This document shows, piece after piece, positions 18,005 to 28,447 of a stretch of 64,000 nt of DNA. The stretch is from Ancylobacter crimeensis (GTDB lineage Bacteria; Pseudomonadota; Alphaproteobacteria; Rhizobiales; Xanthobacteraceae), in contig NZ_JALKCH010000003.1 of assembly GCF_023016805.1 (NCBI RefSeq), positions 124,001 to 188,000 on the forward strand. The letters run 5' to 3'. The notes beneath the pieces are model-generated. The model did no database searches, was not told where the DNA came from, and saw only the letters and a list, made by a program, of their open reading frames with translations. How positions within the stretch are numbered: position 1 is the stretch's first letter; the number at the start of each line of letters is the position of its first letter. The translations under genes were made by a program, and so were the position numbers.

Positions 18005-18592
18005 ATGATCGAGCTCTCTCTGAACGAAGTGGAACTGCAGGCCGCCAAGGCGGCGCGGGGCGCTGGCCTCTCATGGGGTGCGGCCGAGGATGTCGGGCGC
18101 GCCGCACGCTGGCTTGCCCGCTACGGGCTCGACTGGGCACCCGCTTTGCTGGCCCTGCTCGACGACCCGGACGCCGGGAGCTTCGTCGCGCGCATCTGCC
18201 GGCTGGTGGATGAGGGCGAGATGAGGGGGCCCGCCATCCTCTCCGGCCGGCCGCTCTGGATGGCGGCGCTGCTGGCGGCCGACATACCGCCCGAGGGCTG
18301 GCAGCTCGACTGGCAAAGCGCCGCGCAGCAGCGCGCGAGCCTGCATCTCGGCCCGCTCGACACGCTGAGCCGCAGCGGCACGCCCTTGCCGTCCGGCTGG
18401 ACCGAGGGGCAGGCGGTCACGATCTCGACCGGCGGCGAGCCTCTCGCGGTGCGGCTGCCGCCCGCGAGCCGGAGCGTGGTGGCCCACGGTGCATGGGTTG
18501 CGATCGGGGAACTCGCCCGGAAAACCTATGTCCCCGCATCCGCCCGCTCGCGCGCCTCGGGTGCCGGCGCGAGCCTCACGGACAATGACTGA
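18005..18592 (+). CDS. DUF3726 domain protein
   Basis: A 195-aa protein beginning MIELSLNEVELQAAKAARGAG, the recognisable start of DUF3726, with SWGAAEDVGRAARWL immediately after. It is cytosolic, with no known catalytic motif. A strong GAGGAGG ribosome-binding site precedes the start at 18005. It is the last gene of the operon starting at 13875. The convergent Ldh-family gene ends 40 nt away. Function of the family is not established. Confidence 0.85.
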   Translation: MIELSLNEVELQAAKAARGAGLSWGAAEDVGRAARWLARYGLDWAPALLALLDDPDAGSFVARICRLVDEGEMRGPAILSGRPLWMAALLAADIPPEGWQLDWQSAAQQRASLHLGPLDTLSRSGTPLPSGWTEGQAVTISTGGEPLAVRLPPASRSVVAHGAWVAIGELARKTYVPASARSRASGAGASLTDND

Positions 18593-18632
18593 GCGGATAC
18601 GGACTGGCCGGATGCGGCACGCCGCGCCGGCC

Positions 18633-19652
18633 TCAGGCCTGTGCCCCGGCGAGGGCCGCGACCTTGTCGTAGAGCCCCTGATCCACCTCCACCGTGCCGG
18701 CGGCGCGATGGCGGCGGCGGGCCTGCTCCTTGCGGGCGCCGGGCAGGCGCACGCCCTCCTGCGCGGTGAGCGCCTCGGCCAGGCGCGCCGCGCGCTCGCC
18801 GAACAGGCCGCCGGAGCTGGTCGCGGCATCGATGGCGAGAAAGAACTGTCCGGTGCGCGGCGGTCCGCCATTGGGACCGGAGAACGGGCTGGCGTCGATG
18901 CCGAGCGTCGCCCCGCTGGCCGCGGCGGCCAAAAGCTCCACCATCAGCCCGATGCCGACGCCCTTGTGCCCGCCGGACGGCGCCATGCTGCCGGACAGTC
19001 CGACATTCGCATCGGTGGTCGGCTGCCCGTCCGGCCCCAGCGCCCAGCCGGGCGGGATCGGGCGCCCCTCCCGCGCATGCTTCATCACCTCGCTCTTGGC
19101 GATGACGCTGGCGCTCTGGTCGATGGAGAGCAGCACCCCGCCCTTGCCGTCCGGCACCGCGAAGGCGAAGGGATTGGTGCCGATCACCGGCTTGGTGCCG
19201 CCCGCCGGAGCGATGGAGGCCGGCGCATTGGTGAAGCCGATGCCGACCAGCCCGGCCGCCGCCAGCGCCTCCGTGTGCAGGCCCAGCACGCCGGCATTGT
19301 AGGAATTGCGGATGGCGAGCGCAGCCACCCCCATCTCCCGCGCCAGCGGGATGAGCGCCTCGAAGCCGAGCCGGATGGCGGGATGGGCGAAGCCGGAGGC
19401 GGCATCGGCCACCAGCAAGGCCGGCTTCGGCCGCTCGAGACGAGGCACCGCCTGCCCGTCCACCTTGCCGATGCGCACATGCTCGCAATAGGTCGGCACA
19501 TAAGCGAGGCCATGGGAGGCCACGCCCGCCTCCTCCGTACGCACCACCGATTCCGCCATGATGGCCGCGACATCCGCCCGCGCGCCGCTCGCGACCAGCG
19601 CCGCCTCGACGAGAATCTTCAGATCGGAAAAGGAGATGGCGCGCTTCGTCAT
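18633..19652 (-). CDS. Ldh family (malate/L-lactate/ureidoglycolate type) NAD(P) oxidoreductase
   Basis: A 339-aa member of the Ldh_2 family, distinct from the classical Rossmann lactate/malate enzymes. Signatures are ARADVAAIMAESVVRTEEAGVASHGLAYVP, VAALAIRNSYNAGVLGLHTE, NPFAFAVPDGKGG and SMAPSGGHKGVGIGLMVELLAA. Characterised members reduce 2-oxo acids or cyclic imino acids such as delta1-piperideine-2-carboxylate. It lies on the opposite strand from the LysR-controlled operon and converges on it, so it may provide an oxidoreductase step of the same pathway. The substrate is unproven. Confidence 0.87.
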   Translation of the reverse strand: MTKRAISFSDLKILVEAALVASGARADVAAIMAESVVRTEEAGVASHGLAYVPTYCEHVRIGKVDGQAVPRLERPKPALLVADAASGFAHPAIRLGFEALIPLAREMGVAALAIRNSYNAGVLGLHTEALAAAGLVGIGFTNAPASIAPAGGTKPVIGTNPFAFAVPDGKGGVLLSIDQSASVIAKSEVMKHAREGRPIPPGWALGPDGQPTTDANVGLSGSMAPSGGHKGVGIGLMVELLAAAASGATLGIDASPFSGPNGGPPRTGQFFLAIDAATSSGGLFGERAARLAEALTAQEGVRLPGARKEQARRRHRAAGTVEVDQGLYDKVAALAGAQA

Positions 19653-19786
19653 GATGCCCCCTTGACTGCTCTGGAAAAACGATTACGCAGATATCAATGT
19701 ATAGTCAAATATATTCACGTCTATTGTAGACATATGAGGTCGTATATTACGGTCTACGATGGATCTTCATCCAGAAAAATACATCC
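19653..19786. promoter_or_regulatory. AT-rich divergent promoter region
   Basis: This 134-nt region between the Ldh-family and VOC genes is clearly more AT-rich than its surroundings. It contains overlapping TAT/ATA-rich stretches, the related elements TATAGTC and GTAGACATAT, and a small hairpin TGGAT-CTTC-ATCCA at about 19759-19772. It must hold both promoters and plausibly an operator. No specific regulator can be named. Confidence 0.4.
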
Positions 19787-20161
19787 ATGACCGTTCTTCG
19801 CATTGTCCCGAACATCGCGACCGATGACATCGCAAAGGTCGTCGCCTTCTATCGCAAGCTGCTGGATCTGGAACCGGTGATGGATCACGGCTGGATCGTC
19901 ACGCTGGCCGGCGCACCTCATGGCGCGGCGCAGCTCGGCATTGCCAGCGAGGGGGGCTCGGGCACACCGGTACCGGACCTCTCGATCGAGGTCGACGATC
20001 TGGACATGGTGCTTGCCCGGATGCGGGCCATGGGCGTCACGCCCGCCTATGGGCCGGCGGAGGAGCCGTGGGGGGTGCGCCGCGTCTATGTGCGCGATCC
20101 GGCCGGGCGGCTGGTCAATATTCTCTGCCACGGTCGGGGCGGCAACGCGGCCGCCCCGTGA
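19787..20161 (+). CDS. VOC family (glyoxalase/bleomycin-resistance fold) protein
   Basis: A 124-aa protein with one vicinal-oxygen-chelate module pair: VPNIATDDIAKVVAFYRKLLDLEPVMDHGW at the N-terminus and GVTPAYGPAEEPWGVRRVYVRDPAGRLVNIL at the C-terminus, where WGVRRVYVRDPAG is typical. Such proteins bind a divalent metal and act on small oxygenated substrates, or bind drugs. It is divergent from the Ldh-family gene, sharing the AT-rich promoter region. The specific reaction is unknown. Confidence 0.82.
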   Translation: MTVLRIVPNIATDDIAKVVAFYRKLLDLEPVMDHGWIVTLAGAPHGAAQLGIASEGGSGTPVPDLSIEVDDLDMVLARMRAMGVTPAYGPAEEPWGVRRVYVRDPAGRLVNILCHGRGGNAAAP

Positions 20162-20168
20162 GGCCTGC

Positions 20169-21392
20169 TCAGAAGAACGCCTGATGGCCGGTGATGGCGC
20201 GCCCGATGATCAGCGCGTGGATGTCATGGGTGCCCTCATAGGTGTTCACCGTCTCGAGGTTCACCATGTGGCGCATCACCGGATATTCGCCGGAAATGCC
20301 GTTGCCGCCATGCATGTCCCGGGCGAGCCGGGCGATGTCGAGCGCCTTGCCACAATTGTTGCGCTTCACCACGGAAATCAGCTCCGGCGGCAGCCGTCCC
20401 TCCTCGAACAGCCGGCCGACGCGCAGCACGCCCTGCAGGCCGAGGCCGATCTCGGTGAGCATGTCGGCGAGCTTCTTCTGCACGAGCTGGGTGGCGGCGA
20501 GCGGCTTGTCGAACTGCTTGCGGTCGAGCGTGTAGCTGCGGGCCGAGGCGAGGCAGGCTTCCGCCGCCCCCATCACGCCCCAGGCGATGCCGTAACGGGC
20601 GCGGTTGAGGCAGCCGAACGGGCCCTTGAGGCCGGAGACGTTCGGCAGCAGCGCCTCCTCGGGCACCTCGACGCCGTCCATCACGATCTCGCCGGTGATC
20701 GAGGCGCGCAGCGACAGCTTGTTCTCGATCTTGGGGGTGGACAGCCCCTTCATGCCCCGTTCCAGCACGAAGCCGCGAATGGCGTTGTCATGGGCGGCCG
20801 ACTTCGCCCACACCACCATGACGTCGGCGATCGGCGCATTGGTGATCCACATCTTGGCGCCGGAGAGGCGGTAGCCGCCGTCGATCTTTTCCGCGCGAGT
20901 ACGCATGCCGGCGGGGTCGGAACCCGCATCCGGCTCGGTGAGGCCGAAGCAGCCGACGATCTCGCCGGTGGCGAGGCGCGGCAGATATTTCTTCCGCTGG
21001 CTCTCGTCGCCATAGGCGTGGATCGGATGCATCACCAGCGAGGACTGCACGCTCATGGCCGAGCGGTAGCCCGAATCCACCCGCTCCACCTCGCGGGCGA
21101 CGAGGCCATAGGACACATAGCCGAGGCCGGCGCCGCCATATTCTTCCGGGATGGTGGGCCCCAGCAGGCCCAGTTCGCCCATCTCCGACATGATCTCGCG
21201 GTCGAACCGTTCGTCGCGGAAGGCTGTGGCGACGCGGGGCGCCAGCTTTTCCTGCGCATAGTCGCGGGCGGTGTCGCGGACGAGGCGCTCCTCCTCGCTC
21301 AGCTGGCCGTCGAGGTCGAACGGGTCGGCCCAGTCGAAGGCCGGAAGGCTGCGGGCTGCCTTGGGGGCGGGGGCGGAGGCGTTGGCGCTCAT
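20169..21392 (-). CDS. gcdH: Glutaryl-CoA dehydrogenase
   Basis: A 407-aa acyl-CoA dehydrogenase with the features of Gcd[29 protein letters not shown] at the N-terminus, [17 protein letters not shown] for FAD and substrate, and the C-terminal [18 protein letters not shown] with the catalytic Glu are all present. GcdH oxidises and decarboxylates glutaryl-CoA to crotonyl-CoA in lysine, tryptophan or benzoate breakdown, passing electrons to ETF. No other gene of those routes is next to it. It stands alone, converging with the VOC gene with 7 nt between. Confidence 0.93.
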   Translation of the reverse strand: MSANASAPAPKAARSLPAFDWADPFDLDGQLSEEERLVRDTARDYAQEKLAPRVATAFRDERFDREIMSEMGELGLLGPTIPEEYGGAGLGYVSYGLVAREVERVDSGYRSAMSVQSSLVMHPIHAYGDESQRKKYLPRLATGEIVGCFGLTEPDAGSDPAGMRTRAEKIDGGYRLSGAKMWITNAPIADVMVVWAKSAAHDNAIRGFVLERGMKGLSTPKIENKLSLRASITGEIVMDGVEVPEEALLPNVSGLKGPFGCLNRARYGIAWGVMGAAEACLASARSYTLDRKQFDKPLAATQLVQKKLADMLTEIGLGLQGVLRVGRLFEEGRLPPELISVVKRNNCGKALDIARLARDMHGGNGISGEYPVMRHMVNLETVNTYEGTHDIHALIIGRAITGHQAFF

Positions 21393-21650
21393 ATGTCGAT
21401 CTCCCGATGGCGCGGGCTTTCCTGCCCGCGCGTCGTTTCTCTCCTTCTAGCCCATCGGCATCGCGGCCGCATCCCGTACGACCCTGCAGACCCCTGCACG
21501 CCATGGCTGCAGATTTTAGACTTTTGTCGGGGCCTTCTCCCTGATTGCGCTGCGGCGAACGCCGTGTTTCAGTCAGCGTCATCGGCGATCCGCCCAGAGG
21601 AAATCGGCATAAGCCGCCCTGCGGACCGTCTTCAGAGGGGAACTCCGAAC

Positions 21651-23243
21651 ATGTCGCTCCTGAAAGCGAAAATCGCGGCGGCTGCCGTTCTTTCGATTCT
21701 TGCCGTGCCTGCCTATGCGAACACGCTGGTGTACTGCTCCGAAGGCAGTCCCGAGAACTTCACCCCCGCCCTGAATACCACCGGCACCAGCTTCGATGCC
21801 GCCCGCCCGGTCTACAACCAGCTCGTCGAGTTCGAGCGCGGCACCACCAAGGTGGTTCCCGGCCTCGCCGAGAGCTGGACCGTGAGTCCCGACGGCAAGG
21901 AGATCGTCTTCAAGCTGCGCAAGGGCGTGAAATTCCATTCCGGCGTCAACGGCTTCAAGCCGACCCGCGATTTCAACGTCGATGACGTGCTGTTCTCCTT
22001 CGAACGCCAGTGGAAGCCGGACAACCCCTATTTCAAGGTCACCGGCGGCGCTTATGACTACTTCAACGACATGAGCATGCCCGACCTGCTCAAGAGCATC
22101 GACAAGGTGGACGATTACACCGTCAAGTTCGTGCTGAACGAGCCGAACGCCCCGATGCTCGCCAACCTCGCCATGGATTTCGGCACCATCCACTCGAAGG
22201 AATATGCCGACTATCTGCTCAAGAAGGGCACGCCCGAGCAGTTCGACCAGATCCCGGTCGGCACCGGCCCGTTCCAGTTCGTCGCCTACCAGAAGGACGC
22301 GGTGATCCGCTACAAGGCCTTCCCGGACTATTTCGACGGCAAGGCCAAGATCGACAACCTGGTCTATGCCATCACGCCCGATCCGACGGCCCGCTATGCG
22401 AAGCTGAAGAAGGGCGAATGCCAGGTGATGATCGCGCCGAACCCGGCCGATATCGCGGCGATGAAGACCGATCCGGCGGTGAACCTGTTGTCGCAGCCGG
22501 GCCTCAACATCGCCTACTGGGCGTTCAACGTGCAGAAGCCGCCCTTCGACAAGAAAGAAGTGCGGCAGGCCTTCAACATGGCGATCGACAAGGCGGCGAT
22601 CATCAAGGACGTCTATCAGGGCGCCGGCCAGGCCGCGATCAATCCGATCCCGCCGACGATCTGGTCCTACAACAAGGACGTGAAGGACTATCCCTACGAT
22701 CCCGAGAAGGCCAAGAAGATGCTGGCCGATGCGGGAGTGACCACGCCGCTCGACATCGACCTGTGGTGGATGCCGGTGCAGCGCCCCTACAACCCCAACG
22801 CCAAGCGTATCGCCGAGATGATGCAGGCGGACCTTGCCAAGGTCGGCGTCAATGCGAAGCTCGTGTCCTATGAGTGGGGCGAGTACCGCAAGCGCATGCA
22901 GCAGGGCGAGCACACGACCGGCCAGCTCGGCTGGACCGGCGACAATGGCGACCCGGACAATTTCTTCTTCCTGCTCGGCTGCCCCGCTGCCCGCCAGGGC
23001 GGGCAGAACCTCGCCAAATGGTGCAACAAGGACTTCGACGCGCTCATCAACAAGGCCCGGGTCTCCTCCGACCTCGCCGAGCGCACCAAGCTCTATGAAC
23101 AGGCGCAGGTCATCGTGAAGGAAGACGCGCCCTGGTTCACCATCGCCCATTCGGTCGTCTACGAGCCCATCCGCAAGGAAGTGGTGGACTACAAGGTGAG
23201 CCCGTTCGGCCGCCACGAATTCTACGGCGTCTCGCTGAAGTGA
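21651..23243 (+). CDS. dppA: Dipeptide-type ABC transporter periplasmic binding protein
   Basis: A 530-aa family 5 solute-binding protein. A signal peptide (KAKIAAAAVLSILAVPAYA, cleaved after about residue 24) precedes LVYCSEGSPENFTPALNTTGTSF, a DppA-like start of the mature protein, and NIAYWAFNVQKPPFDKKEVRQAFNMAIDK. GAGGGG lies upstream of the ATG at 21651. It binds oligopeptides, or possibly haem or other small ligands as DppA does in other bacteria. It heads a complete dpp operon. A hairpin with a U-tract between dppA and dppB may give the binding protein its usual excess over the membrane parts. Confidence 0.92.
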   Translation: MSLLKAKIAAAAVLSILAVPAYANTLVYCSEGSPENFTPALNTTGTSFDAARPVYNQLVEFERGTTKVVPGLAESWTVSPDGKEIVFKLRKGVKFHSGVNGFKPTRDFNVDDVLFSFERQWKPDNPYFKVTGGAYDYFNDMSMPDLLKSIDKVDDYTVKFVLNEPNAPMLANLAMDFGTIHSKEYADYLLKKGTPEQFDQIPVGTGPFQFVAYQKDAVIRYKAFPDYFDGKAKIDNLVYAITPDPTARYAKLKKGECQVMIAPNPADIAAMKTDPAVNLLSQPGLNIAYWAFNVQKPPFDKKEVRQAFNMAIDKAAIIKDVYQGAGQAAINPIPPTIWSYNKDVKDYPYDPEKAKKMLADAGVTTPLDIDLWWMPVQRPYNPNAKRIAEMMQADLAKVGVNAKLVSYEWGEYRKRMQQGEHTTGQLGWTGDNGDPDNFFFLLGCPAARQGGQNLAKWCNKDFDALINKARVSSDLAERTKLYEQAQVIVKEDAPWFTIAHSVVYEPIRKEVVDYKVSPFGRHEFYGVSLK

Positions 23244-23263
23244 CGCGGGCCTTCGGGCTCCGC

Positions 23264-23300
23264 GGCCGGGTGCCTTGAGGGAGCGCACCCGGCCCGTTTT
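23264..23300 (+). terminator. Attenuating terminator between dppA and dppB
   Basis: A perfect 10-bp stem (GGCCGGGTGC and its complement) with an 11-nt loop is followed by CGTTTT. It sits 20 nt after the dppA stop and about 190 nt before dppB, so it probably lets part of the transcripts read through. Confidence 0.6.
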
Positions 23301-23487
23301 CGCCCATCGACCGGCCCGGCCGGTGGGCGTCCTCATGAACACGCCTGACGCGCGCCTGTCGTGTCGCCACCCGCCCTGCGCGGGCCCGTCACGATCCGGC
23401 ATGCCGCATGCATCGCACCTTCATGGATGACGCCTGCCCGTTCGTGACGGCGGGCGCCGGCCCCTCGAGGGCCCTGCCGGGATCGAC

Positions 23488-24498
23488 ATGCTCCGATTTG
23501 TGCTCCGCCGCGTCGCGCTGACGCTGCCGACCTTCGTGGCGCTGATGTTCGTCACCTTCATCGCCGTGCGGCTGGTGCCGGGCGATCCGATCGAGGTGCG
23601 CACCGGCGAACGCGGCATCGCGCCGGAACGGCTCGCGGCGCTGCGCCACGACCTCGGCCTCGACCAGCCGATGTGGGAGCAGTTCCTGCACTACGCCAAT
23701 GGCCTCGCCCATGGCGATTTCGGCGTCTCCATCGTCACCAAGACGCCGGTGCTGCAGGAATTCCTCACCTTGTTCCCCGCGACGCTGGAACTCTCGCTCT
23801 GCGCGCTCATCCTCGCCGTGGCGATCGGCATTCCGGTCGGCGTGCTGGCAGCGGTGAAGCGCGGCGGACTGCTCGACCACGCGGTCATGGCGGTGGCGCT
23901 GACCGGCTACTCCATGCCGATCTTCTGGTGGGGCCTGCTGCTCATCATGTTCATGTCCGAATATCTCGGGCTGACCCCGGTCTCGGGCCGGGTGGACCTC
24001 ATCAACTATTATTTCGAGCCGGTCACCGGCTTCATGCTGATCGACAGCCTGCTGTCGGACCAGGAAGGCGCGTTCTGGTCGGCGGTGCAGCACCTCATCC
24101 TGCCCTCCATCGTGCTTGGCACCATCCCGCTCGCGGTCATCGCCCGCATGACCCGCTCCTCCATGCTGGAGGTGCTGAGCGAGGATTACGTGCGCACCGC
24201 GCGGGCCAAGGGGCTCTCGCCGTTCCGCGTGGTGGGGCTGCACGCGCTGCGCAACGCGCTCATCCCGGTGGTCACGGTCATCGGCCTGCAGACCGGCACG
24301 CTGCTGGCGGGCGCGGTGCTGACCGAGCACATCTTCGCCTGGCCCGGCATCGGCAAATGGCTGATCGAGAGCATCGCCCGGCGCGACTACCCGGCGCTCC
24401 AGGGCGGCATCATGCTGATCTCGGGCATCGTCATCCTCGTGAACCTTCTCGTCGACCTCGCCTATGTCGCGATCAACCCGAGGATCCGTCATGGCTGA
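23488..24498 (+). CDS. dppB: Dipeptide-type ABC transporter permease DppB
   Basis: A 336-aa permease with six expected transmembrane helices. The N-terminal MLRFVLRRVALTLPTFVALMFVTFIAVRLVPGDP is the family hallmark. The EAA loop region (SMLEVLSEDYVRTARAKGLSP) contacts the ATPases. Its last 8 nt overlap dppC, showing tight coupling. Confidence 0.93.
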   Translation: MLRFVLRRVALTLPTFVALMFVTFIAVRLVPGDPIEVRTGERGIAPERLAALRHDLGLDQPMWEQFLHYANGLAHGDFGVSIVTKTPVLQEFLTLFPATLELSLCALILAVAIGIPVGVLAAVKRGGLLDHAVMAVALTGYSMPIFWWGLLLIMFMSEYLGLTPVSGRVDLINYYFEPVTGFMLIDSLLSDQEGAFWSAVQHLILPSIVLGTIPLAVIARMTRSSMLEVLSEDYVRTARAKGLSPFRVVGLHALRNALIPVVTVIGLQTGTLLAGAVLTEHIFAWPGIGKWLIESIARRDYPALQGGIMLISGIVILVNLLVDLAYVAINPRIRHG

Positions 24499-25495
24499 GC
24501 GGCTGATCGACAACGCCACGACGCCGACCCTCGCCGACGAGCGCGTCAACGCCGCCGACGCCGTGGATCCCTCCGGCGCCGTGCTGCCGCTTGAGGAGAT
24601 CGCCGCCTCTTCCGTCGAGGCGGTTCCCGCGGAACGTTCCGCCCTCGCCGGCTTCTGGGCGGCGTTCCGCGAGAATCGCGGCGCCGTGGCCGGTCTGATG
24701 GTCGTTCTCGCGATCGCCATCCTCGCCGTCATCGCCCCGCTGGTCGCACCCCATGCGCCGACCGAGCAGTTCCGCGATTTCGTACAGACGCCGCCGGTCT
24801 GGTCGGAGGGCGGGTCGTGGAGATTCCCGCTCGGCACCGATGCGGTTGGTCGCGACATCCTCTCCCGGCTGATCTATGGCGCGCGCATCTCGCTCGGCAT
24901 CGGCGTCTCGGTGATGCTGGTCTCGGTCGCGGTCGGCATTGTGCTGGGCCTCGCCAGCGCCTTCCTGCGCGGGCTGGCCGACACCGTCATCATGCGGGTG
25001 ATGGACGTGATCACCGCCATTCCAAGCCTGGTGCTCGCGATCCTGGTCGTCGCGGTGCTGGGGCCGAGCCTCGTCAACACCATCGTCGCGGTCACGGTCG
25101 TCTATCTGCCGCGCTATGTGCGCATCGTGCGCGCGGCCGCTCTGGCGGAACTGTCGAAGGAATATGTCGTCGCCGCGCGGGTCGCCGGCGTCGGCACGCT
25201 GCGGCTGATGTTCGTGACCGTGCTGCCGAACTGCCTCGCCCCGCTCATCGTGCAGGCCGCGCTCGGCGTGTCGGACGCCATTCTGGAAGCCGCGGCGCTC
25301 GGCTTCCTCGGCCTCGGCGCCCAGCCGCCGACACCGGAATGGGGCGCGATGCTGGCCGACAGCCGTGAGTTCATCCGCGCCGCGCCCTGGATCGTCACCC
25401 TGCCGGGCCTCGCCATCCTCATCACGGTGGTCGCCATCAACCTGATGGGCGACGGGCTGCGGGATGCCCTCGACCCCAAGCTGCGGAGGAGCTGA
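24491..25495 (+). CDS. dppC: Dipeptide-type ABC transporter permease DppC
   Basis: A 334-aa permease. A hydrophilic N-terminal extension of about 55 aa precedes the first helix (AVAGLMVVLAIAILAVIAPLVAP), as in DppC/OppC proteins. The FPLGTDAVGRDILSRLIYGARISLGIG signature and the EAA loop (ELSKEYVVAARVAG) are present. The start at 24491 overlaps dppB by 8 nt; the frame is open 27 nt further upstream. Confidence 0.93.
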   Translation: MAERLIDNATTPTLADERVNAADAVDPSGAVLPLEEIAASSVEAVPAERSALAGFWAAFRENRGAVAGLMVVLAIAILAVIAPLVAPHAPTEQFRDFVQTPPVWSEGGSWRFPLGTDAVGRDILSRLIYGARISLGIGVSVMLVSVAVGIVLGLASAFLRGLADTVIMRVMDVITAIPSLVLAILVVAVLGPSLVNTIVAVTVVYLPRYVRIVRAAALAELSKEYVVAARVAGVGTLRLMFVTVLPNCLAPLIVQAALGVSDAILEAAALGFLGLGAQPPTPEWGAMLADSREFIRAAPWIVTLPGLAILITVVAINLMGDGLRDALDPKLRRS

Positions 25496-25498
25496 GCC

Positions 25499-26497
25499 AT
25501 GGCCGACACACCCCTGCTCTCCATCCGCAACCTGTCGGTTTCCTTCGCCACCTCGCGCGGCCCGTTCCGCGCGGTGGACGGGGTCGATCTCGACGTGTCG
25601 AGCGGCGAACTGGTCGCCATCGTCGGCGAGAGCGGCTCCGGCAAGTCGGTCGCGATGCTGGCCGTCATGGGCCTGCTGCCCTGGACCGCCACCGTCACCG
25701 CCGACCGCCTCGCCTTCGACGGCCACGACATGCTCGCCCTCTCGCCCCGCGAGCGGCGGCGGATCATCGGGCGCGACCTCGCCATGATCTTCCAGGAGCC
25801 GATGTCGAGCCTCAATCCGTGCTTCACTGTCGGCTTCCAGATCGGCGAGGCATTGAAGACTCATCTCGGCCTTGACCGGGCCGAGCGGCGGGTCCGCTCC
25901 ATCGAATTGCTGCGCGAGGTCGGCATCCCGGAACCGGAGCGCCGGCTGAAGGCCTTCCCGCACCAGCTCTCCGGCGGCATGAGCCAGCGCGTGATGATCG
26001 CGATGGCGCTGGCCTGCCGGCCGAAGCTCATCATCGCCGACGAACCCACCACCGCGCTCGACGTCACCATCCAGGCGCAGATACTCGATCTGCTGGTGCG
26101 CCTCCAGCGGGACAACGGCGTCGGCCTCGTGCTCATCACTCATGACATGGGCGTGGTGGCGGAAACCGCGCAGCGGGTGTGCGTGCATTATGCCGGCCAG
26201 CAGGTGGAGATGCAGGAGACCGCCGGCCTGTTCCGCGATCCGCACCACCCCTACACCGCCGCGCTGCTGGCCGCCCTGCCGGAACGGGCCAGCGGGCGCA
26301 TCCTGCCCTCCATTCCGGGCGTGGTGCCGGGCCTGGCCGACCGGCCGAAGGGCTGCCTGTTCTCGCCGCGCTGCCGCTTCGCCACCGAGCGCTGCCGCAC
26401 CGTGCCGCCGCCGCGTTCCGGCCCGGAACTCGGCCTTGCGCTGTGTCACACCCCGCTGGTCGGCGGCGTGCCGCAGCGCCGCACCCAGGCCGCGTGA
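25499..26497 (+). CDS. dppD: Dipeptide-type ABC transporter ATP-binding protein DppD
   Basis: A 332-aa ATPase. Walker A is [10 protein letters not shown], the signature is [15 protein letters not shown], Walker [13 protein letters not shown], and the H-loop TLITHDMG-like. The C-terminal oligopeptide-transporter domain has the Cys-containing [15 protein letters not shown] pattern typical of DppD/OppD, which can hold an iron-sulfur cluster. It lies 3 nt after dppC. Confidence 0.93.
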   Translation: MADTPLLSIRNLSVSFATSRGPFRAVDGVDLDVSSGELVAIVGESGSGKSVAMLAVMGLLPWTATVTADRLAFDGHDMLALSPRERRRIIGRDLAMIFQEPMSSLNPCFTVGFQIGEALKTHLGLDRAERRVRSIELLREVGIPEPERRLKAFPHQLSGGMSQRVMIAMALACRPKLIIADEPTTALDVTIQAQILDLLVRLQRDNGVGLVLITHDMGVVAETAQRVCVHYAGQQVEMQETAGLFRDPHHPYTAALLAALPERASGRILPSIPGVVPGLADRPKGCLFSPRCRFATERCRTVPPPRSGPELGLALCHTPLVGGVPQRRTQAA

Positions 26498-26507
26498 GGA
26501 GGCTCCG

Positions 26508-27515
<1,008 letters not shown>

Positions 27516-27538
27516 CAGGAAAGCGTGAGGGCCGGCCC

Positions 27539-28447
27539 TCACCGCATGCTGAAGTTCACCGGCACCGTGAAGGTGAATTGACCGCCCGGCATTTCCGGCG
27601 GCGGGGGCGGCATGGGTGAGGCACGCCGCACCATCGCCACCGCCTCTTCATCCAGGCTCGCGCTGCCGGAACCGCCGGCAAGCCGCGCGCTCAGCACCCG
27701 GCCGGAGCGGTCGATGGTGAAGGTCACCCGCGGGCGCCCCTGCTCGCCGCGCGCCCGCGCATCGCCGGGATAGCGCTTGTTGCGGTTGAGATGCGCCAGC
27801 AGCCGGCTGCGCCAGTCGGCGGACGCCATGCTGCGCGCCGCGCTCGCACCGGCGGAGGGAGCCGCCACCGCATCCGCAGGAGGCGCATTCACCGAAGCGG
27901 CCGCGGAGGTGCGCGGTGCCGGCGGCTTGTCGCGGATTTCCTTCGGCTTCACCTTGGGCTTCTGCACGGGCTTCGGGCGCGGCTTCGGCTTCTCCGGCGG
28001 CTTCTCGATCGGCGGCGGAGGATCCTTGGGCGGCGTCAGCTCGGCCGAGAGCGGAAGCTGCGGTGGAATCGGCACCTCGATATCGGCAACCGGGCTCTCA
28101 TCGACCTTCGGCAGCGGCTCCTCCTCGGGAGGCGCAACCTCCGGCGGCGGGGGAACCTCGTCCTCCATCTCGGCGAGCGGATCTGGGGGCACCTCGTCCG
28201 GAGGGTCGTCGGCCTGCTCCATCTCCGGGCCGGGCGGCTGCTCCACCGGGTCGGCAGGCGGCGCGACGGGCAGCGGCGCCAGCTCGATCATCATGGCCGC
28301 GGGCTCTTCCGCCGCCATCATCGGCCGGGAACTCAGCAGCTCGAAGACCGCGGCATGGATGCCGACCACCACGAGCCCGCAGCCGGCCCAGCGCGACGCC
28401 TCGGCGAGCCGCTTGCGGCCGCTGCCCTGCAACAGGAGCATGCTCAT
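27539..28447 (-). CDS. tonB: TonB energy transducer
   Basis: A 302-aa TonB. One N-terminal transmembrane helix (GCGLVVVGIHAAVFELL) is followed by a long periplasmic Pro/Glu then Pro/Lys region (about residues 60-180) that spans the periplasm, and a C-terminal TonB domain with RLLAHLNRNKRYPGDARARGEQG, VTFTIDRSGRVLSARLAGGSGS and LDEEAVAMVRRASPMPPPP. It transmits proton-motive force to outer-membrane receptors. Its start overlaps exbD by 4 nt. No TonB-dependent receptor is next to it in this window. Confidence 0.92.
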   Translation of the reverse strand: MSMLLLQGSGRKRLAEASRWAGCGLVVVGIHAAVFELLSSRPMMAAEEPAAMMIELAPLPVAPPADPVEQPPGPEMEQADDPPDEVPPDPLAEMEDEVPPPPEVAPPEEEPLPKVDESPVADIEVPIPPQLPLSAELTPPKDPPPPIEKPPEKPKPRPKPVQKPKVKPKEIRDKPPAPRTSAAASVNAPPADAVAAPSAGASAARSMASADWRSRLLAHLNRNKRYPGDARARGEQGRPRVTFTIDRSGRVLSARLAGGSGSASLDEEAVAMVRRASPMPPPPPEMPGGQFTFTVPVNFSMR

